Counted from the first letter of the stretch, positions 1-7,813 are shown. The stretch is DNA of 19,311 nucleotides from CAYNQN01 sp964530525 (GCA_964530525.1 CAZHBH010000041.1:1-19311), one strand, 5' to 3'. Program-made: numbers and translations. The notes: a model not told the origin generated them from the sequence alone.

Positions 1-152
1 GTGGTACCGTTGAGCAGTTTATTAAACGTGGTGAGAACGAAGGCTCCACCATTGCCGGGATTGACGTGCTGTAAGTCGACGACGTCGAAGAGGCCGTCGT
101 CGAGGTCGAGGGTCATGCCGTTCTTGAGGTCGTTGGTGGTGATGGTGGGCAT
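1..152 (-). CDS. efp: Elongation factor P, N-terminal 50 codons (cut by window edge)
   Basis: EF-P binds the ribosome between the P and E sites and helps peptide-bond formation at polyproline stretches. Only residues 1-50 are in the window. Residues 1-26 read as a normal EF-P N-terminus (MPTITTNDLKNGMTLDLDDG), followed by the recognisable frame Q-H-V-x-P-G-x-G-G-A-F-V. The ATG at 152-150 has a good ribosome binding site, AGGAAG, about 8 bases upstream. It lies 47 bases after the peptidase gene, the usual actinobacterial order. Oddity: from codon 27 on, several conserved residues differ. Asn replaces the expected Lys at position 34, the loop-tip residue, and at 31, and a Leu stands where Arg is expected at 40. 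These codons (TTA, AAT, TTT, AAA) are also unlike the rest of the window. The family call is firm; the reliability of the sequence in 1-74 is not. Confidence 0.85.
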   Translation of the reverse strand, partial: MPTITTNDLKNGMTLDLDDGLFDVVDLQHVNPGNGGAFVLTTFNKLLNGT

Positions 153-199
153 CTAGGTCTTCCTGTGAGGGCCTGGCGGGGGTGAGAGCTGCTGTTGCT

Positions 200-1303
200 T
201 CAGACTGTCGTGGCCTTGGTAGCCCGGGTGAGGGCCCGGCACCCGTCTGCTGTGACGACCACGGTGTCCTCCACCCGCACGCCTCCGTGCTCGGGAAGGT
301 AGACCCCCGGCTCCACGGTGACCACGAAGCGCTCGGCGAGCGTAGCATCGCTGGTGGTGGCCACCCTCGGGTCCTCGTGGATATCGAGGCCCACCCCGTG
401 CCCGGTGGCGTGCACGAACGAGTCGAGCCAACCGGCCTCGTCTATGACCTCGCGGCAGGCGGCATCGACCTCCGCCGCCGTCGCGCCCGCCCTGATCACG
501 TCGACCCCGGCCTGCTGGGCCTCGGTGACCACGTCGAGCATGCGCTGTTGGGTGGGGCTGATGTCGCCCACGGCGATGGTGCGGGTCATGTCGCTGTGGT
601 AGCCGTCGACGAGAGCACCGAAGTCGATGACCACGAGGTCGCCGTCTGTGATCCGCCGGTCGGTCGGGTGGGCGTGGGGGCGGGCGCCGTTGGGGCCGGA
701 GGCCACGATCGTCTCGAACGACAGGCCGTCGGCTCCCCCATCGCGCATCGCCACCTCCAGCTCGAACGCCACCTCGCGCTCGGTGGCGCCCTCGGCCAGG
801 TGAGGCCTCACCTTCGCGAGGGCCTCGTCGGCGATGGCGGCAGCCAGCTCGAGCCTCGCCAGCTCGCCCGGATCCTTCACGAGGCGCAGCTCCTCCACGA
901 GGTCCTTCGTGGGAACCAGCTCGGCGCTCGGGAGCCACGACTCCGCGATGTCGCGCTGGCGAGCCCACGTGACGTTGGTGGACTCCAGGCCCACGCGCGC
1001 GAACCCGCCCAGCACAGCACCCACGTCTTCGGCGGCAGAGGAGCTGACGATCACCACCTCGGCATCCACGCCGGCAGCCTCCAGCTCCTCGGGGGCCTGG
1101 GTCTGGTAGCGGCCATCGGTGAAGAACGCCATGCGACCGGGCGCCATGGCCACCATGCCGGCAGAGCCGGTGAAGCCCGTCAAGTAGCGGACGTTCGTGA
1201 GGTTGGTCACCAGCAGGGCGTCGCATCCGGCCCCCTCCAGCTGGGCGAGGAGGCGCTGCGCCCTGGCGGCCACGTCCATCGGCGCGAGGGCCTCGGCGCT
1301 CAC
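200..1303 (-). CDS. pepQ: M24-family Xaa-Pro aminopeptidase/dipeptidase
   Basis: A cytoplasmic metallopeptidase of the pita-bread fold that releases residues next to proline. The 367-residue protein has a creatinase-like N-terminal domain (about 8-135) and a catalytic domain (about 145-367). All five expected metal ligands can be placed: Asp227 (VIDFG), Asp238 (HSDMTRT), His302 (GHGVGLDIHE), Glu331 (VEPGVY) and Glu345 (VRVEDT). The start chosen is GTG at 1303, whose GTGA overlaps the aroQ stop, like other junctions here; ATG at 1279 (MDVAARAQ) is an alternative. The length fits the short PepQ/YpdF-like branch rather than long E. coli PepP. Position between aroQ and efp matches the M. tuberculosis gene named pepQ, from which the symbol is taken; dipeptidase versus aminopeptidase specificity is not decided by sequence. 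Confidence 0.9.
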   Translation of the reverse strand: MSAEALAPMDVAARAQRLLAQLEGAGCDALLVTNLTNVRYLTGFTGSAGMVAMAPGRMAFFTDGRYQTQAPEELEAAGVDAEVVIVSSSAAEDVGAVLGGFARVGLESTNVTWARQRDIAESWLPSAELVPTKDLVEELRLVKDPGELARLELAAAIADEALAKVRPHLAEGATEREVAFELEVAMRDGGADGLSFETIVASGPNGARPHAHPTDRRITDGDLVVIDFGALVDGYHSDMTRTIAVGDISPTQQRMLDVVTEAQQAGVDVIRAGATAAEVDAACREVIDEAGWLDSFVHATGHGVGLDIHEDPRVATTSDATLAERFVVTVEPGVYLPEHGGVRVEDTVVVTADGCRALTRATKATTV

Positions 1304-1737
1304 GAGGAGAGCCTCTCTCGCACGGCGCTCAGCGCCAGCAGGTAACCGAACGTTCCCAGGCCGGAGATGGTCCCGTCGGCGACGGGTGACACGACGGATG
1401 TGTGCCGCCAGGGCTCTCGGGCCTCGGGGTTGGATATGTGAACCTCCACGACCATGCCCTCGAAGGTACCCAGCGCGTCGGCGATGGCCCACGAGTAGTG
1501 GGTGAAGGCGCCCGCGTTGATGATGATGGCGTCGTGGGTGCCCCTGGCACCCTGGATGGCCTCGGTGATCTCGCCCTCGTGGTTCGACTGGACGTGCTCG
1601 AGACCCAGGCCGGCATCGGAGGCCGCCGCCCGCAGCTGCTCGACGACGTCGGCCAGGGTGGCCGAGCCGTAGACGGCCGGCTCGCGCTCGCCGAGGAGGT
1701 TGAGGTTGGGTCCGTTGATGACCAGCACAGAGCTCAT
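1300..1737 (-). CDS. aroQ: 3-dehydroquinate dehydratase, type II
   Basis: Third step of the shikimate pathway: dehydrates 3-dehydroquinate to 3-dehydroshikimate, as a cytoplasmic dodecamer in this family. The 145-residue length is standard for type II. Visible signatures are INGPNLNLLGEREP near the N-terminus, Tyr23 (the expected catalytic Tyr), the flexible-loop Arg18, SNHEGEI (51-57), INAGAFTH (73-80) and His100 in VEVHISNP (the expected catalytic His). The ATG at 1737 is chosen over an upstream in-frame start at 1785 because the family begins here and GAGGA lies 5 bases before it. The gene begins 10 bases after the aroB stop, and its TGA is shared with the GTG start of the peptidase gene. 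Confidence 0.97.
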   Translation of the reverse strand: MSSVLVINGPNLNLLGEREPAVYGSATLADVVEQLRAAASDAGLGLEHVQSNHEGEITEAIQGARGTHDAIIINAGAFTHYSWAIADALGTFEGMVVEVHISNPEAREPWRHTSVVSPVADGTISGLGTFGYLLALSAVRERLSS

Positions 1738-1747
1738 GGCGTCCTCG

Positions 1748-2764
1748 CTAGCGAAGCGACTCGAAGGTCGCCTCGACGGTGTCACGGTCGATGTCGGCTA
1801 CGACCTCGACGCCCCTGGGGCCGTCGAGCACGAAGGTGAGGCCTCCGGTGGACTTCTTGTCGCGGCCCATCACCACGATCAGCTCCTCGATGTCGACCCC
1901 GGCAGGCAGCCCATCGGGCAGCTCGTAGGCCGCGACCACCCGACGGTGCTCCGCGACCCGTTCCGCGTCGATACGCCCCAGCCTCCGGCCGAGCTCTGCC
2001 GCGAACACCAGGCCGATCGCCACCGCCTCTCCGTGCCGCAGGTCGTAGCGCCCCACGGTCTCCAGGGCGTGGGCGAGGGTGTGGCCGTAGTTGAGGATGG
2101 CTCGGCGGCCGGACTCACGCTCGTCGCTGCCCACCACATCGGCCTTGATGCGGACGCACGCCGCGACCCGCTCGTCCAGGGGGAGCTCGTCGAGCGGCGG
2201 AGCGTCGGCCGGCCGCCCCCCCAGGAAGTGGTACTTCGCCAGCTCGCCGAGGCCGCTCCGGGCCTCCCGAGCCGGCAGCGTCGCCAGCACGTCGGTGTCG
2301 CAGAGCACCGCTGTGGGCTGCCAGAAGGCCCCCACGAGGTTCTTGCCCTCCGGGAGGTTCACGCCCGTCTTGCCGCCGATGGCGGCGTCCACCTGTCCGA
2401 GGAGGGTCGTGGGAACGTGCACGACCGAGACGCCCCGGTGGTACACGGCTGCGGCGAACCCGGCCGTGTCTGTGACCACCCCGCCGCCGACGGCCACCAC
2501 CGTGTCGGCCCGGGTCAGGCCCCACTCGGCGAAGCGTCGGCAGAGCTCCTCCACTGTGGCCATCGACTTGGCCTCCTCGCCGTCACCCATGTGGACCACG
2601 ATGTGCTCGCGACCGGGGTCGACCTCCACCCCCACGCCGGGCTGGGTGACCACCGCCGCCCGCCGACTGGCCCCCGGGATGACCGAGGCGAGCTCGTTGC
2701 GGACTCCGCCACCCACGAGGACCTCGTAGGAGCGCTCCCCCAGCTCCACCTGGACCGTGATCAC
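1748..2764 (-). CDS. aroB: 3-dehydroquinate synthase
   Basis: Second step of the shikimate pathway: converts DAHP to 3-dehydroquinate using NAD+ and a divalent metal. The 338-residue protein shows the NAD-binding segment GGGVVTDTAGF (93-103), VPTTLLGQVDAAIGGKTGVN (117-136), the metal ligand Glu174 in SGLGELAKY, His228 in NYGHTLAHALE and His244 in RHGEAVAIG. It is slightly shorter than many AroB proteins (about 350-370). The start is GTG at 2764-2762, inside a GTGA overlap with the aroK stop, which implies translational coupling. It sits in the order aroC-aroK-aroB-aroQ, typical of actinobacteria. Confidence 0.97.
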   Translation of the reverse strand: MITVQVELGERSYEVLVGGGVRNELASVIPGASRRAAVVTQPGVGVEVDPGREHIVVHMGDGEEAKSMATVEELCRRFAEWGLTRADTVVAVGGGVVTDTAGFAAAVYHRGVSVVHVPTTLLGQVDAAIGGKTGVNLPEGKNLVGAFWQPTAVLCDTDVLATLPAREARSGLGELAKYHFLGGRPADAPPLDELPLDERVAACVRIKADVVGSDERESGRRAILNYGHTLAHALETVGRYDLRHGEAVAIGLVFAAELGRRLGRIDAERVAEHRRVVAAYELPDGLPAGVDIEELIVVMGRDKKSTGGLTFVLDGPRGVEVVADIDRDTVEATFESLR

Positions 2765-3291
2765 GAGATCGCCCCGAGCGCCCTCAGCTCCTCGGCGACG
2801 CGGTCGGCAGCCTCGGCAGGTCCGAGGTCGTCCACATCCACGATCACATCGGCCACCTCGGCATAGAGGTGCTCACGCTCGGCCGACAGCCGGGCCAGCA
2901 CGCCGGCGCGGTCGTGCGCGAGCAGGGGTCGGTGGTCGCCTGAACGGGTCCGCTCCACCAACACCGCCGGATCGGCACGCAGCCACACGACGGTGCCCGC
3001 CTCCCGCATCAGCTCACGGTTGGCAGCGTCGAGCACCGAACCGCCGGCCGCAGCGATCACCGAGGGCTCGGGAGCGGCGAGCATCTCCTCCAGGGCCCTG
3101 TGCTCGTGGGCCCGGAACGCCGCCTCGCCCTCGGCCTCGAAGATCTCCGCAACGGTCCTGCCCGTCGTGGCTTCGACCAGCTCGTCGCTGTCGTGGAAGT
3201 CCAGCCCGGCGATCGCAGCCACCTGCCGGCCGACGGTGGTCTTCCCGGAGCCCATCATCCCCACGACGACCACGTGGCGGACGTCGCTCAC
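2761..3291 (-). CDS. aroK: Shikimate kinase
   Basis: Fifth step of the shikimate pathway: phosphorylates shikimate at the 3-hydroxyl with ATP. The 176-residue protein is a P-loop kinase with Walker A GMMGSGKTT (11-19), the Mg/shikimate pair Asp34-Ser35-Asp36, the shikimate-binding segment AAGGSVLD and the lid Arg in RSGDHRPLL. Length is typical. The GTG start at 3291 is in a GTGA overlap with the aroC stop, and its own TGA overlaps the aroB GTG, so it is the middle of a tightly coupled triplet. Confidence 0.97.
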   Translation of the reverse strand: MSDVRHVVVVGMMGSGKTTVGRQVAAIAGLDFHDSDELVEATTGRTVAEIFEAEGEAAFRAHEHRALEEMLAAPEPSVIAAAGGSVLDAANRELMREAGTVVWLRADPAVLVERTRSGDHRPLLAHDRAGVLARLSAEREHLYAEVADVIVDVDDLGPAEAADRVAEELRALGAIS

Positions 3292-4556
3292 TGGGAAGCA
3301 CCGGGGCCGAACGCCTCGGCCGCGCTCCAGTTGATGGGATCACCTTCGGATGCGCCTTCGCCCCGGGCGGACGAGCCCTTGCCGGCGACCGCCACCCGAC
3401 TGACGTGCTCGGCGAAGGCTTCGGCGTTGCGCACCATCTCTCCGAGGCTGTCGCCTCCGAACTTCCGGGTGGCCTCGTTGGCGAGCACGAGGGCGGTCAT
3501 CGTCTCGGCCACCACGCCCATGGCGGGCACCGCCGTCACGTCGGTCCGCTCCTTGAACGAGACGGTCGCCTCCTTGGTGGCGGTGTCGACCGTTCCCAAC
3601 GTCGGCTTGTTGAGCGTGGCCAACGGCTTCATGGCGACCCTTGCGATCACCGGCTCGCCGGTGGACATCCCGCCCTCGATCCCGCCCGCCCTGGCGCTCT
3701 CGCGCCGGTAGGAACCAGCCTCGTCGTCCCAGGAGATGGCGTCGTGGCTCTCGCTCCCGCGCCTTGCAGCCACGGCGAAGCCCTCGCCGATCTCCACGCC
3801 CTTGACGGCCTGGATGCTCAGGAGGGCCTGGGCCAGGAGGCCGTCGAGCTTGCGGTCCCAGTGGACGTGGCTACCAAGCCCGACTGGCACGCCGTGGGCG
3901 ATCACCTCGACGATCCCTCCGAGGGAGTCCCCGTCGCGCTGAGCCGCCTCGATCTCGGCGATCATCGCGGGCTCGACCTGGCGGTCGAAGCAGCGCAGGG
4001 GCGACTCGTCGATGGCCTCCAGATCCCCCGGTCCTGGACGCACCGCCGGATCCGTGGACACCGGTCCCAGCGCCACCACGTGCGAGAGGACCTCTACCCC
4101 GAGTTGGGCGAGGAGGGCCTTGGCCAGGGATCCCGCCGCCACACGAGCGGCCGTCTCGCGGGCCGACGCCCGCTCGAGCACGTTGCGAGCGTCGTCGAAG
4201 TCGTACTTCTGCATGCCCGCGAGGTCGGCGTGACCGGGGCGGGGCTTGGTGAGCGGTTGGGTGGTGGCCCCCGGCTCAGGGGACATCTCCGAGGCCCACT
4301 TCCCGCTCGCCCACTCGCTGTTGGCGATCTCGACGGCGACCGGCGATCCCAGCGTGAGCCCGTGGCGGACGCCGCTGAGGATGGTGAGCTCGTCGCGCTC
4401 GAAGCGCATTCGGGGGCCACGGCCGAACCCGAGGCGCCGTCGGGCGAGCTCGTCGCCGATCCTCTCGGCATCTACGGGCAGCCCAGCTGGCAGGCCCTCG
4501 ACGATCACGACGAGAGCGCGGCCATGCGATTCGCCGGCGGTCAGGAAGCGCAGCAC
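3288..4556 (-). CDS. aroC: Chorismate synthase
   Basis: Last step of the shikimate pathway: removes phosphate from EPSP to give chorismate, using reduced FMN. The 422-residue protein starts LRFLTAGESHG after the initiator, carries the Arg-rich segment DDARNVLERASARETAARVA, the GGIEGGMSTGEP loop and KPLATLNKPTLGTVD, all family signatures. The C-terminus runs some 30 residues past the usual end (AVAGKGSSARGEGASEGD and on), so the protein is a little long. The start is GTG at 4556 with no good Shine-Dalgarno; instead TAGATT lies 6 bases upstream, so a leaderless transcript is plausible. It would be the first gene of the aroC-aroK-aroB-aroQ-pepQ-efp unit. Confidence 0.96.
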   Translation of the reverse strand: MLRFLTAGESHGRALVVIVEGLPAGLPVDAERIGDELARRRLGFGRGPRMRFERDELTILSGVRHGLTLGSPVAVEIANSEWASGKWASEMSPEPGATTQPLTKPRPGHADLAGMQKYDFDDARNVLERASARETAARVAAGSLAKALLAQLGVEVLSHVVALGPVSTDPAVRPGPGDLEAIDESPLRCFDRQVEPAMIAEIEAAQRDGDSLGGIVEVIAHGVPVGLGSHVHWDRKLDGLLAQALLSIQAVKGVEIGEGFAVAARRGSESHDAISWDDEAGSYRRESARAGGIEGGMSTGEPVIARVAMKPLATLNKPTLGTVDTATKEATVSFKERTDVTAVPAMGVVAETMTALVLANEATRKFGGDSLGEMVRNAEAFAEHVSRVAVAGKGSSARGEGASEGDPINWSAAEAFGPGASQ

Positions 4557-4562
4557 CCCGCC

Positions 4563-4568
4563 AATCTA
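4563..4568 (-). promoter_or_regulatory. Candidate -10 box TAGATT before aroC
   Basis: On the minus strand TAGATT is followed after 6 bases (GGCGGG) by the GTG start of aroC. There is no convincing Shine-Dalgarno in the gap. The same spacing recurs at other unit heads in this window. I infer a -10 element giving a leaderless mRNA. No clear -35 is seen. Confidence 0.45.
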
Positions 4569-4579
4569 CTTCTGCGCCA

Positions 4580-4592
4580 CCGGGGCCCCCGG
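4580..4592. repeat. GC palindrome in the prepilin peptidase-aroC gap
   Basis: CCGGGG-C-CCCCGG is a perfect 6+1+6 inverted repeat located 12 bases upstream (in transcription order) of the candidate aroC -10 box, inside the 94-base gap 4557-4650. It could be an operator-like site or part of a weak attenuating hairpin, but it has no T-tract and in GC-rich DNA such palindromes occur by chance. Confidence 0.25.
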
Positions 4593-4650
4593 CCCTTTGC
4601 CGTGGGCGTGGTCTCGACCTGCGCTCCGAGGTCTCGGATCGGCGCGCCTG

Positions 4651-5334
4651 TCAGGTGAAGGTCGCCGGCCCGACAAGGACCACCGCCACCGTCCCGAGCG
4701 CGAGGAACGGACCGAAGGGCATGGGCTCGTTGCGCCTCCTGATGACCAGCAGTGCCACCCCGACGACCGCTCCGGCGACGAAGCTCACCAGCATCGCCCA
4801 GAGGACGAGGGTCACCGACTGGGCCCAGTCTCTCCCGAGCCACCCCAGGTAGAGGCCCATGAGCGCCGCGAGCTTCACGTCGCCGAAACCCATCCCGCGG
4901 GGGTACACCACGTGGACCACCAAGAGGAACGCGAAGTACACGGCCGCGCCGAGAGCAGCCATAGCTGCGGCCGACAGATCGCGACCCGTCGCCGAGACCG
5001 CGACGACGAGTGCGGCCGAGGCCACCAGAGACGGGATCACGACGAGGTCCGGGATCCTCATGTGATCGACGTCGATGACCGAGACGGTGATCAGGACCCC
5101 GAAGAGGAACAGGTACCCGACCAGCGCGGCAGGGGCCAGCCCCTCCAGTCGCCATGCGCCGGCCGCAAAGGCCACGAGCACCACCGCGTGCACGAGCAGG
5201 TCGCCACCACCCAGCACCAGCGGCCGAACGGGCCTGAACAGCGCCAGCCTCTCGGGCACCCGGTCGGCGACCACGTTCACCAGCCAGCCCGCAGGGAACG
5301 CCAACACCACAGCCAGCACCACTCGAAGCGTCAC
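4651..5334 (-). CDS. A24-family prepilin peptidase (no Cys4 domain)
   Basis: An integral membrane aspartyl protease of the type that trims class III leader peptides of type IV pilin-like proteins. The 227-residue protein is very hydrophobic, with about six to seven membrane segments. Both catalytic aspartates can be placed: Asp88 in SVIDVDHMRIPD and Asp152 in the GxGD motif (GMGFGDVKL, 147-155). The N-terminal cytoplasmic region that in PilD-type enzymes holds four zinc-binding cysteines and N-methylates pilins is missing: the protein has no cysteine pairs and only a short loop. The GTG at 5334 is preceded by AGGGGAAG, a good binding site. Its place after aroE matches Rv2551c of M. tuberculosis. 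No pilin gene is in the window, so its substrate is unknown. Confidence 0.9.
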   Translation of the reverse strand: MTLRVVLAVVLAFPAGWLVNVVADRVPERLALFRPVRPLVLGGGDLLVHAVVLVAFAAGAWRLEGLAPAALVGYLFLFGVLITVSVIDVDHMRIPDLVVIPSLVASAALVVAVSATGRDLSAAAMAALGAAVYFAFLLVVHVVYPRGMGFGDVKLAALMGLYLGWLGRDWAQSVTLVLWAMLVSFVAGAVVGVALLVIRRRNEPMPFGPFLALGTVAVVLVGPATFT

Positions 5335-5409
5335 CGCTCTTCCCCTTCACCCTCGGCGGCGGCGCGGCGACCGCCGTAGCGGCCCTTCCACCTTCACCGA
5401 ACCCGTTCC

Positions 5410-6297
5410 TCAGCGGGTGACGGCCCCGGGTCCTGAGCCCTCGGCGGCTGCCCTCAGGGCGTCGGCCGAGGGCGTCGATCCCGTGAGCAGCTCGATCTGA
5501 ACCACGGCCTGGTGCACCAGCATCCCGAGACCTCCGACCGCCACGTGCCCCCGGCTACGGGCGGCCGCCAGCAATGGAGTCTCCAGCGGTTCGTACACCA
5601 GGTCGACGACCACCTGGTGTCGATCGCCGAGCAGGGACGGATCGATTCCGAGCTCGTGGTGTCCCGGCATCCCGGCGGGCGTGGCGTTCACCACCAGATC
5701 GGCCTCGGTGGCTGCGTCGGGGCCCACGACCCGTGCGACCGACCTGGCCACCTCCACCGCACGCTCGGCTCTCTCGGGTGTGCGGTTGACCACACCGATG
5801 GTCGCGGCACCCGCCCTCGCAAGGGCGAGCACGACCGCTCTGGCCGCTCCACCTGCCCCGAGCACGACGCAGCGCTTGCCGTTCGGTTCGAAGCGGGCCT
5901 CCTGGGCGAGCGATCGCAAGAAACCTTCGCCGTCGGTGTTGTGGCCGCGGAGGGTCCCCTCGTCGTTGATGACGCAGTTGACGGCGCCCAGGATCGCTGC
6001 GTCGTCCTCGAGCGAGTCGACGTGCTCGCACACCGCCTCCTTGTGGGGCATGGTCACCGAGAGCGCGTCGATGCCCAGCGTCCTCACCGCGTCGAGAGCC
6101 TCGGGTGCACCGCCCTCGGGGACCTCGAAGGCCACGAACAGGCGATCGAGGCCCAGCGCCCGATAGGCGGCGTTGTGGATGGCAGGAGATCGGGAGTGGC
6201 GCACCGGCGAGCCGATGACCGCTGCCAGCCTCGTGGAACCTGTCGGGAGGTCGAAGCCCGGCGAGGTGTCGCCCTGCTCGACCGGCCCGTCACCCAT
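5410..6297 (-). CDS. aroE: Shikimate dehydrogenase (NADP+)
   Basis: Fourth step of the shikimate pathway: reduces 3-dehydroshikimate to shikimate. The 295-residue protein has the substrate-binding segment GSPVRHSRSPAIHN (about 29-42), the catalytic Lys/Asp pair in SVTMPHKEAV and GHNTDGEGF, the Rossmann loop VLGAGGAARA, the NADP-binding VNRTPERA and the C-terminal GLGMLVHQAVVQIELLTG. The first 20 or so residues (GDGPVEQGDTSPGFD) are a non-conserved extension. The ATG at 6297 shares one base with the mltG stop (TGATG), which suggests reinitiation by terminating ribosomes. A 75-base gap with no evident gene separates it from the prepilin peptidase. Confidence 0.96.
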   Translation of the reverse strand: MGDGPVEQGDTSPGFDLPTGSTRLAAVIGSPVRHSRSPAIHNAAYRALGLDRLFVAFEVPEGGAPEALDAVRTLGIDALSVTMPHKEAVCEHVDSLEDDAAILGAVNCVINDEGTLRGHNTDGEGFLRSLAQEARFEPNGKRCVVLGAGGAARAVVLALARAGAATIGVVNRTPERAERAVEVARSVARVVGPDAATEADLVVNATPAGMPGHHELGIDPSLLGDRHQVVVDLVYEPLETPLLAAARSRGHVAVGGLGMLVHQAVVQIELLTGSTPSADALRAAAEGSGPGAVTR

Positions 6298-7382
6298 CAG
6301 AAGACCCCTCTGTCGCGAGCGTCCTGGGCCGCCCGGAGGAACTCGTCGTAGTCGGCCGTGAAGTGGTGGTTGCCCTCTCGGTCGACGAGCACGTAGTAGA
6401 GCCAGTCGCCCTCGGCTGGCGACAGGGCGGCCTCGATCGATTCCCTGCTGGGCGCGGAGATCGGACCGGGCGGGAGCCCGCTGTAGCGCCGGGTGTTGTA
6501 GGGCGAATCGACGTTCAGGTCCGAGTTGGAGAGCGACTCCTTGTGCTCGCCGAGCGCGTAGAGCACCGTGGCATCGATGCCGAGGCGCTCACCCTTGGCC
6601 AGCCGGTTGTAGATGACGCGGGCGACCATGGGCCGCTCCGAGGCGATGGCCGTCTCCTCCTCGACCATCGAGGCCACCACAAGGATCTCGTAGGGCGAGA
6701 GCACCCTGGTCCCCGCAGCTCCGCTGATCGTCTTGGACGCACCCGCAAGACCCACCTCCCCCGCGACGCGGTCGAAGGCTGCGACCATCTGGCGGACGAG
6801 CTTCTCCTCGTCGCCCGCATCGGTGCGCAGCACCTCGTAGGTGGCCGGGAACAGCAGTCCCTCCAGAGACGCCCCTTCGGGCTGGTACGCCGAGCGGACC
6901 GTGGCGAGTGCTGCGTCGAGCTCCGCCGGATGCATCTCCTCGAAGGTGTCGAGGATGCGCTGGCGCACGTCGGAGAGCCAGAGCCCCTCGGGGATGGTGA
7001 TCGTGACCACGGGTGGAGCGGGAGGACCAGCCTCGAGCCGGTCGAGCACGTCACCCATCGACGAGCGCTCCGCCAACTCGTAGGTGCCCGCGATGAAGGT
7101 GCCGGCCCCTCGCAGTCGGGCGTAGTACTCGAAGATCGTGGCGTTGGTGATGACGCCGGCGTCGGCCAGCGTCCCCGCGATCTGCCCGGTGCTCGCACCC
7201 TCCTCGACCGTAACGGAGCGCAGCGCCCCGGGATCACCCGGATCGATCTGGCTGCGCAACCACCAGACGCCGGCGAGCGCCACCACGACGACGACGGCAA
7301 GGATCACGGCCACCGCCCGCAGCGCGCCTCCAGATCGGCGGGTCCGTCCGGCGGGACGTGGGGCTGAGGCGGGGCTGGTCAT
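6297..7382 (-). CDS. mltG: Endolytic murein transglycosylase MltG (YceG-like)
   Basis: Membrane-anchored enzyme that cleaves nascent glycan strands and is thought to end peptidoglycan polymerisation. The 361-residue protein has a short Arg-rich cytoplasmic tail, one membrane segment (about 22-42) and an extracellular YceG region. The catalytic glutamate lies in the motif ASMVEEETAIASER (237-250), followed by ARVIYNRL and DATVLYALG, then SPYNTRRYSGLPPGPISAPS near the C-terminus, all typical of the family. Between them, residues about 55-105 look like the LysM-like subdomain. The ATG at 7382 is in an ATGA overlap with ruvX. The alaS-ruvX-mltG-aroE order is conserved in actinobacteria. Confidence 0.95.
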   Translation of the reverse strand: MTSPASAPRPAGRTRRSGGALRAVAVILAVVVVVALAGVWWLRSQIDPGDPGALRSVTVEEGASTGQIAGTLADAGVITNATIFEYYARLRGAGTFIAGTYELAERSSMGDVLDRLEAGPPAPPVVTITIPEGLWLSDVRQRILDTFEEMHPAELDAALATVRSAYQPEGASLEGLLFPATYEVLRTDAGDEEKLVRQMVAAFDRVAGEVGLAGASKTISGAAGTRVLSPYEILVVASMVEEETAIASERPMVARVIYNRLAKGERLGIDATVLYALGEHKESLSNSDLNVDSPYNTRRYSGLPPGPISAPSRESIEAALSPAEGDWLYYVLVDREGNHHFTADYDEFLRAAQDARDRGVF

Positions 7383-7813
7383 GGGTTCCTGTCGGGTCCG
7401 CTCCGGTGGGAATCCAACCAGGCCTGAAGCATCACGGCAGCAGCGGCTTTGTCGACCACCGCCCGCCGGGCCTTCGAACGGACCCCCCGCGCGCTCAAGA
7501 GGCGCTCGGCGAAGACGGTGGTCAGGCGTTCATCGTAGGCCTCGACCGGCAACGAAGTGAGCGCGGCGAGCTCCCCCATCTCCTCCCGAGCCTCCCGGGC
7601 AGCCGGCCCCACGCTCCCGTCGAGCGAGAGGGGAAGTCCCACGACTATCCGCTCGGCGCCGAGCTCCTCGGCCACCTCCAGGATCCTGCGGCGGTCGGCC
7701 TCGGGGTCACCGGAGCGGTGCAGCACCTCGTACGGAGAGGCCAACGTGCCCGTGGGATCGCTCACGGCCAGGCCTATACGCCGACTTCCCAAGTCGACGG
7801 CCAGGACTCTCAT
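7379..7813 (-). CDS. ruvX: RuvX/YqgF-family RNase H-fold nuclease
   Basis: A small cytoplasmic RNase H-like nuclease, described either as a putative Holliday junction resolvase or as a factor in 16S rRNA 5' end maturation. The 144-residue protein shows the acidic motif AVDLGSRRIGLAVSD (5-19), VVGLPLSLDGS, YDERLTT and the C-terminal VDKAAAAVMLQAWLD. These carry the expected catalytic acidic residues. Start ATG at 7813 and alaS stop overlap as ATGA; its own stop overlaps the mltG start the same way. Length is typical. Confidence 0.95.
   Translation of the reverse strand: MRVLAVDLGSRRIGLAVSDPTGTLASPYEVLHRSGDPEADRRRILEVAEELGAERIVVGLPLSLDGSVGPAAREAREEMGELAALTSLPVEAYDERLTTVFAERLLSARGVRSKARRAVVDKAAAAVMLQAWLDSHRSGPDRNP

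Noticed and set aside
1700..2866. Plus-strand open frame of 388 codons opposite aroB
   Set aside because: Antisense shadow of a certain gene; composition is His/Asp/Gly rich and shows no domain.
2757..4658. Long plus-strand open frame of 633 codons
   Set aside because: It is antisense to aroK and aroC, rich in Arg/Pro/His from GC-rich codon shadows, and has no family signature.
5335..5409. GC-rich stretch between aroE and the prepilin peptidase as a terminator
   Set aside because: Short self-complementary pieces exist but there is no T-tract, and the genes on both sides point the same way.
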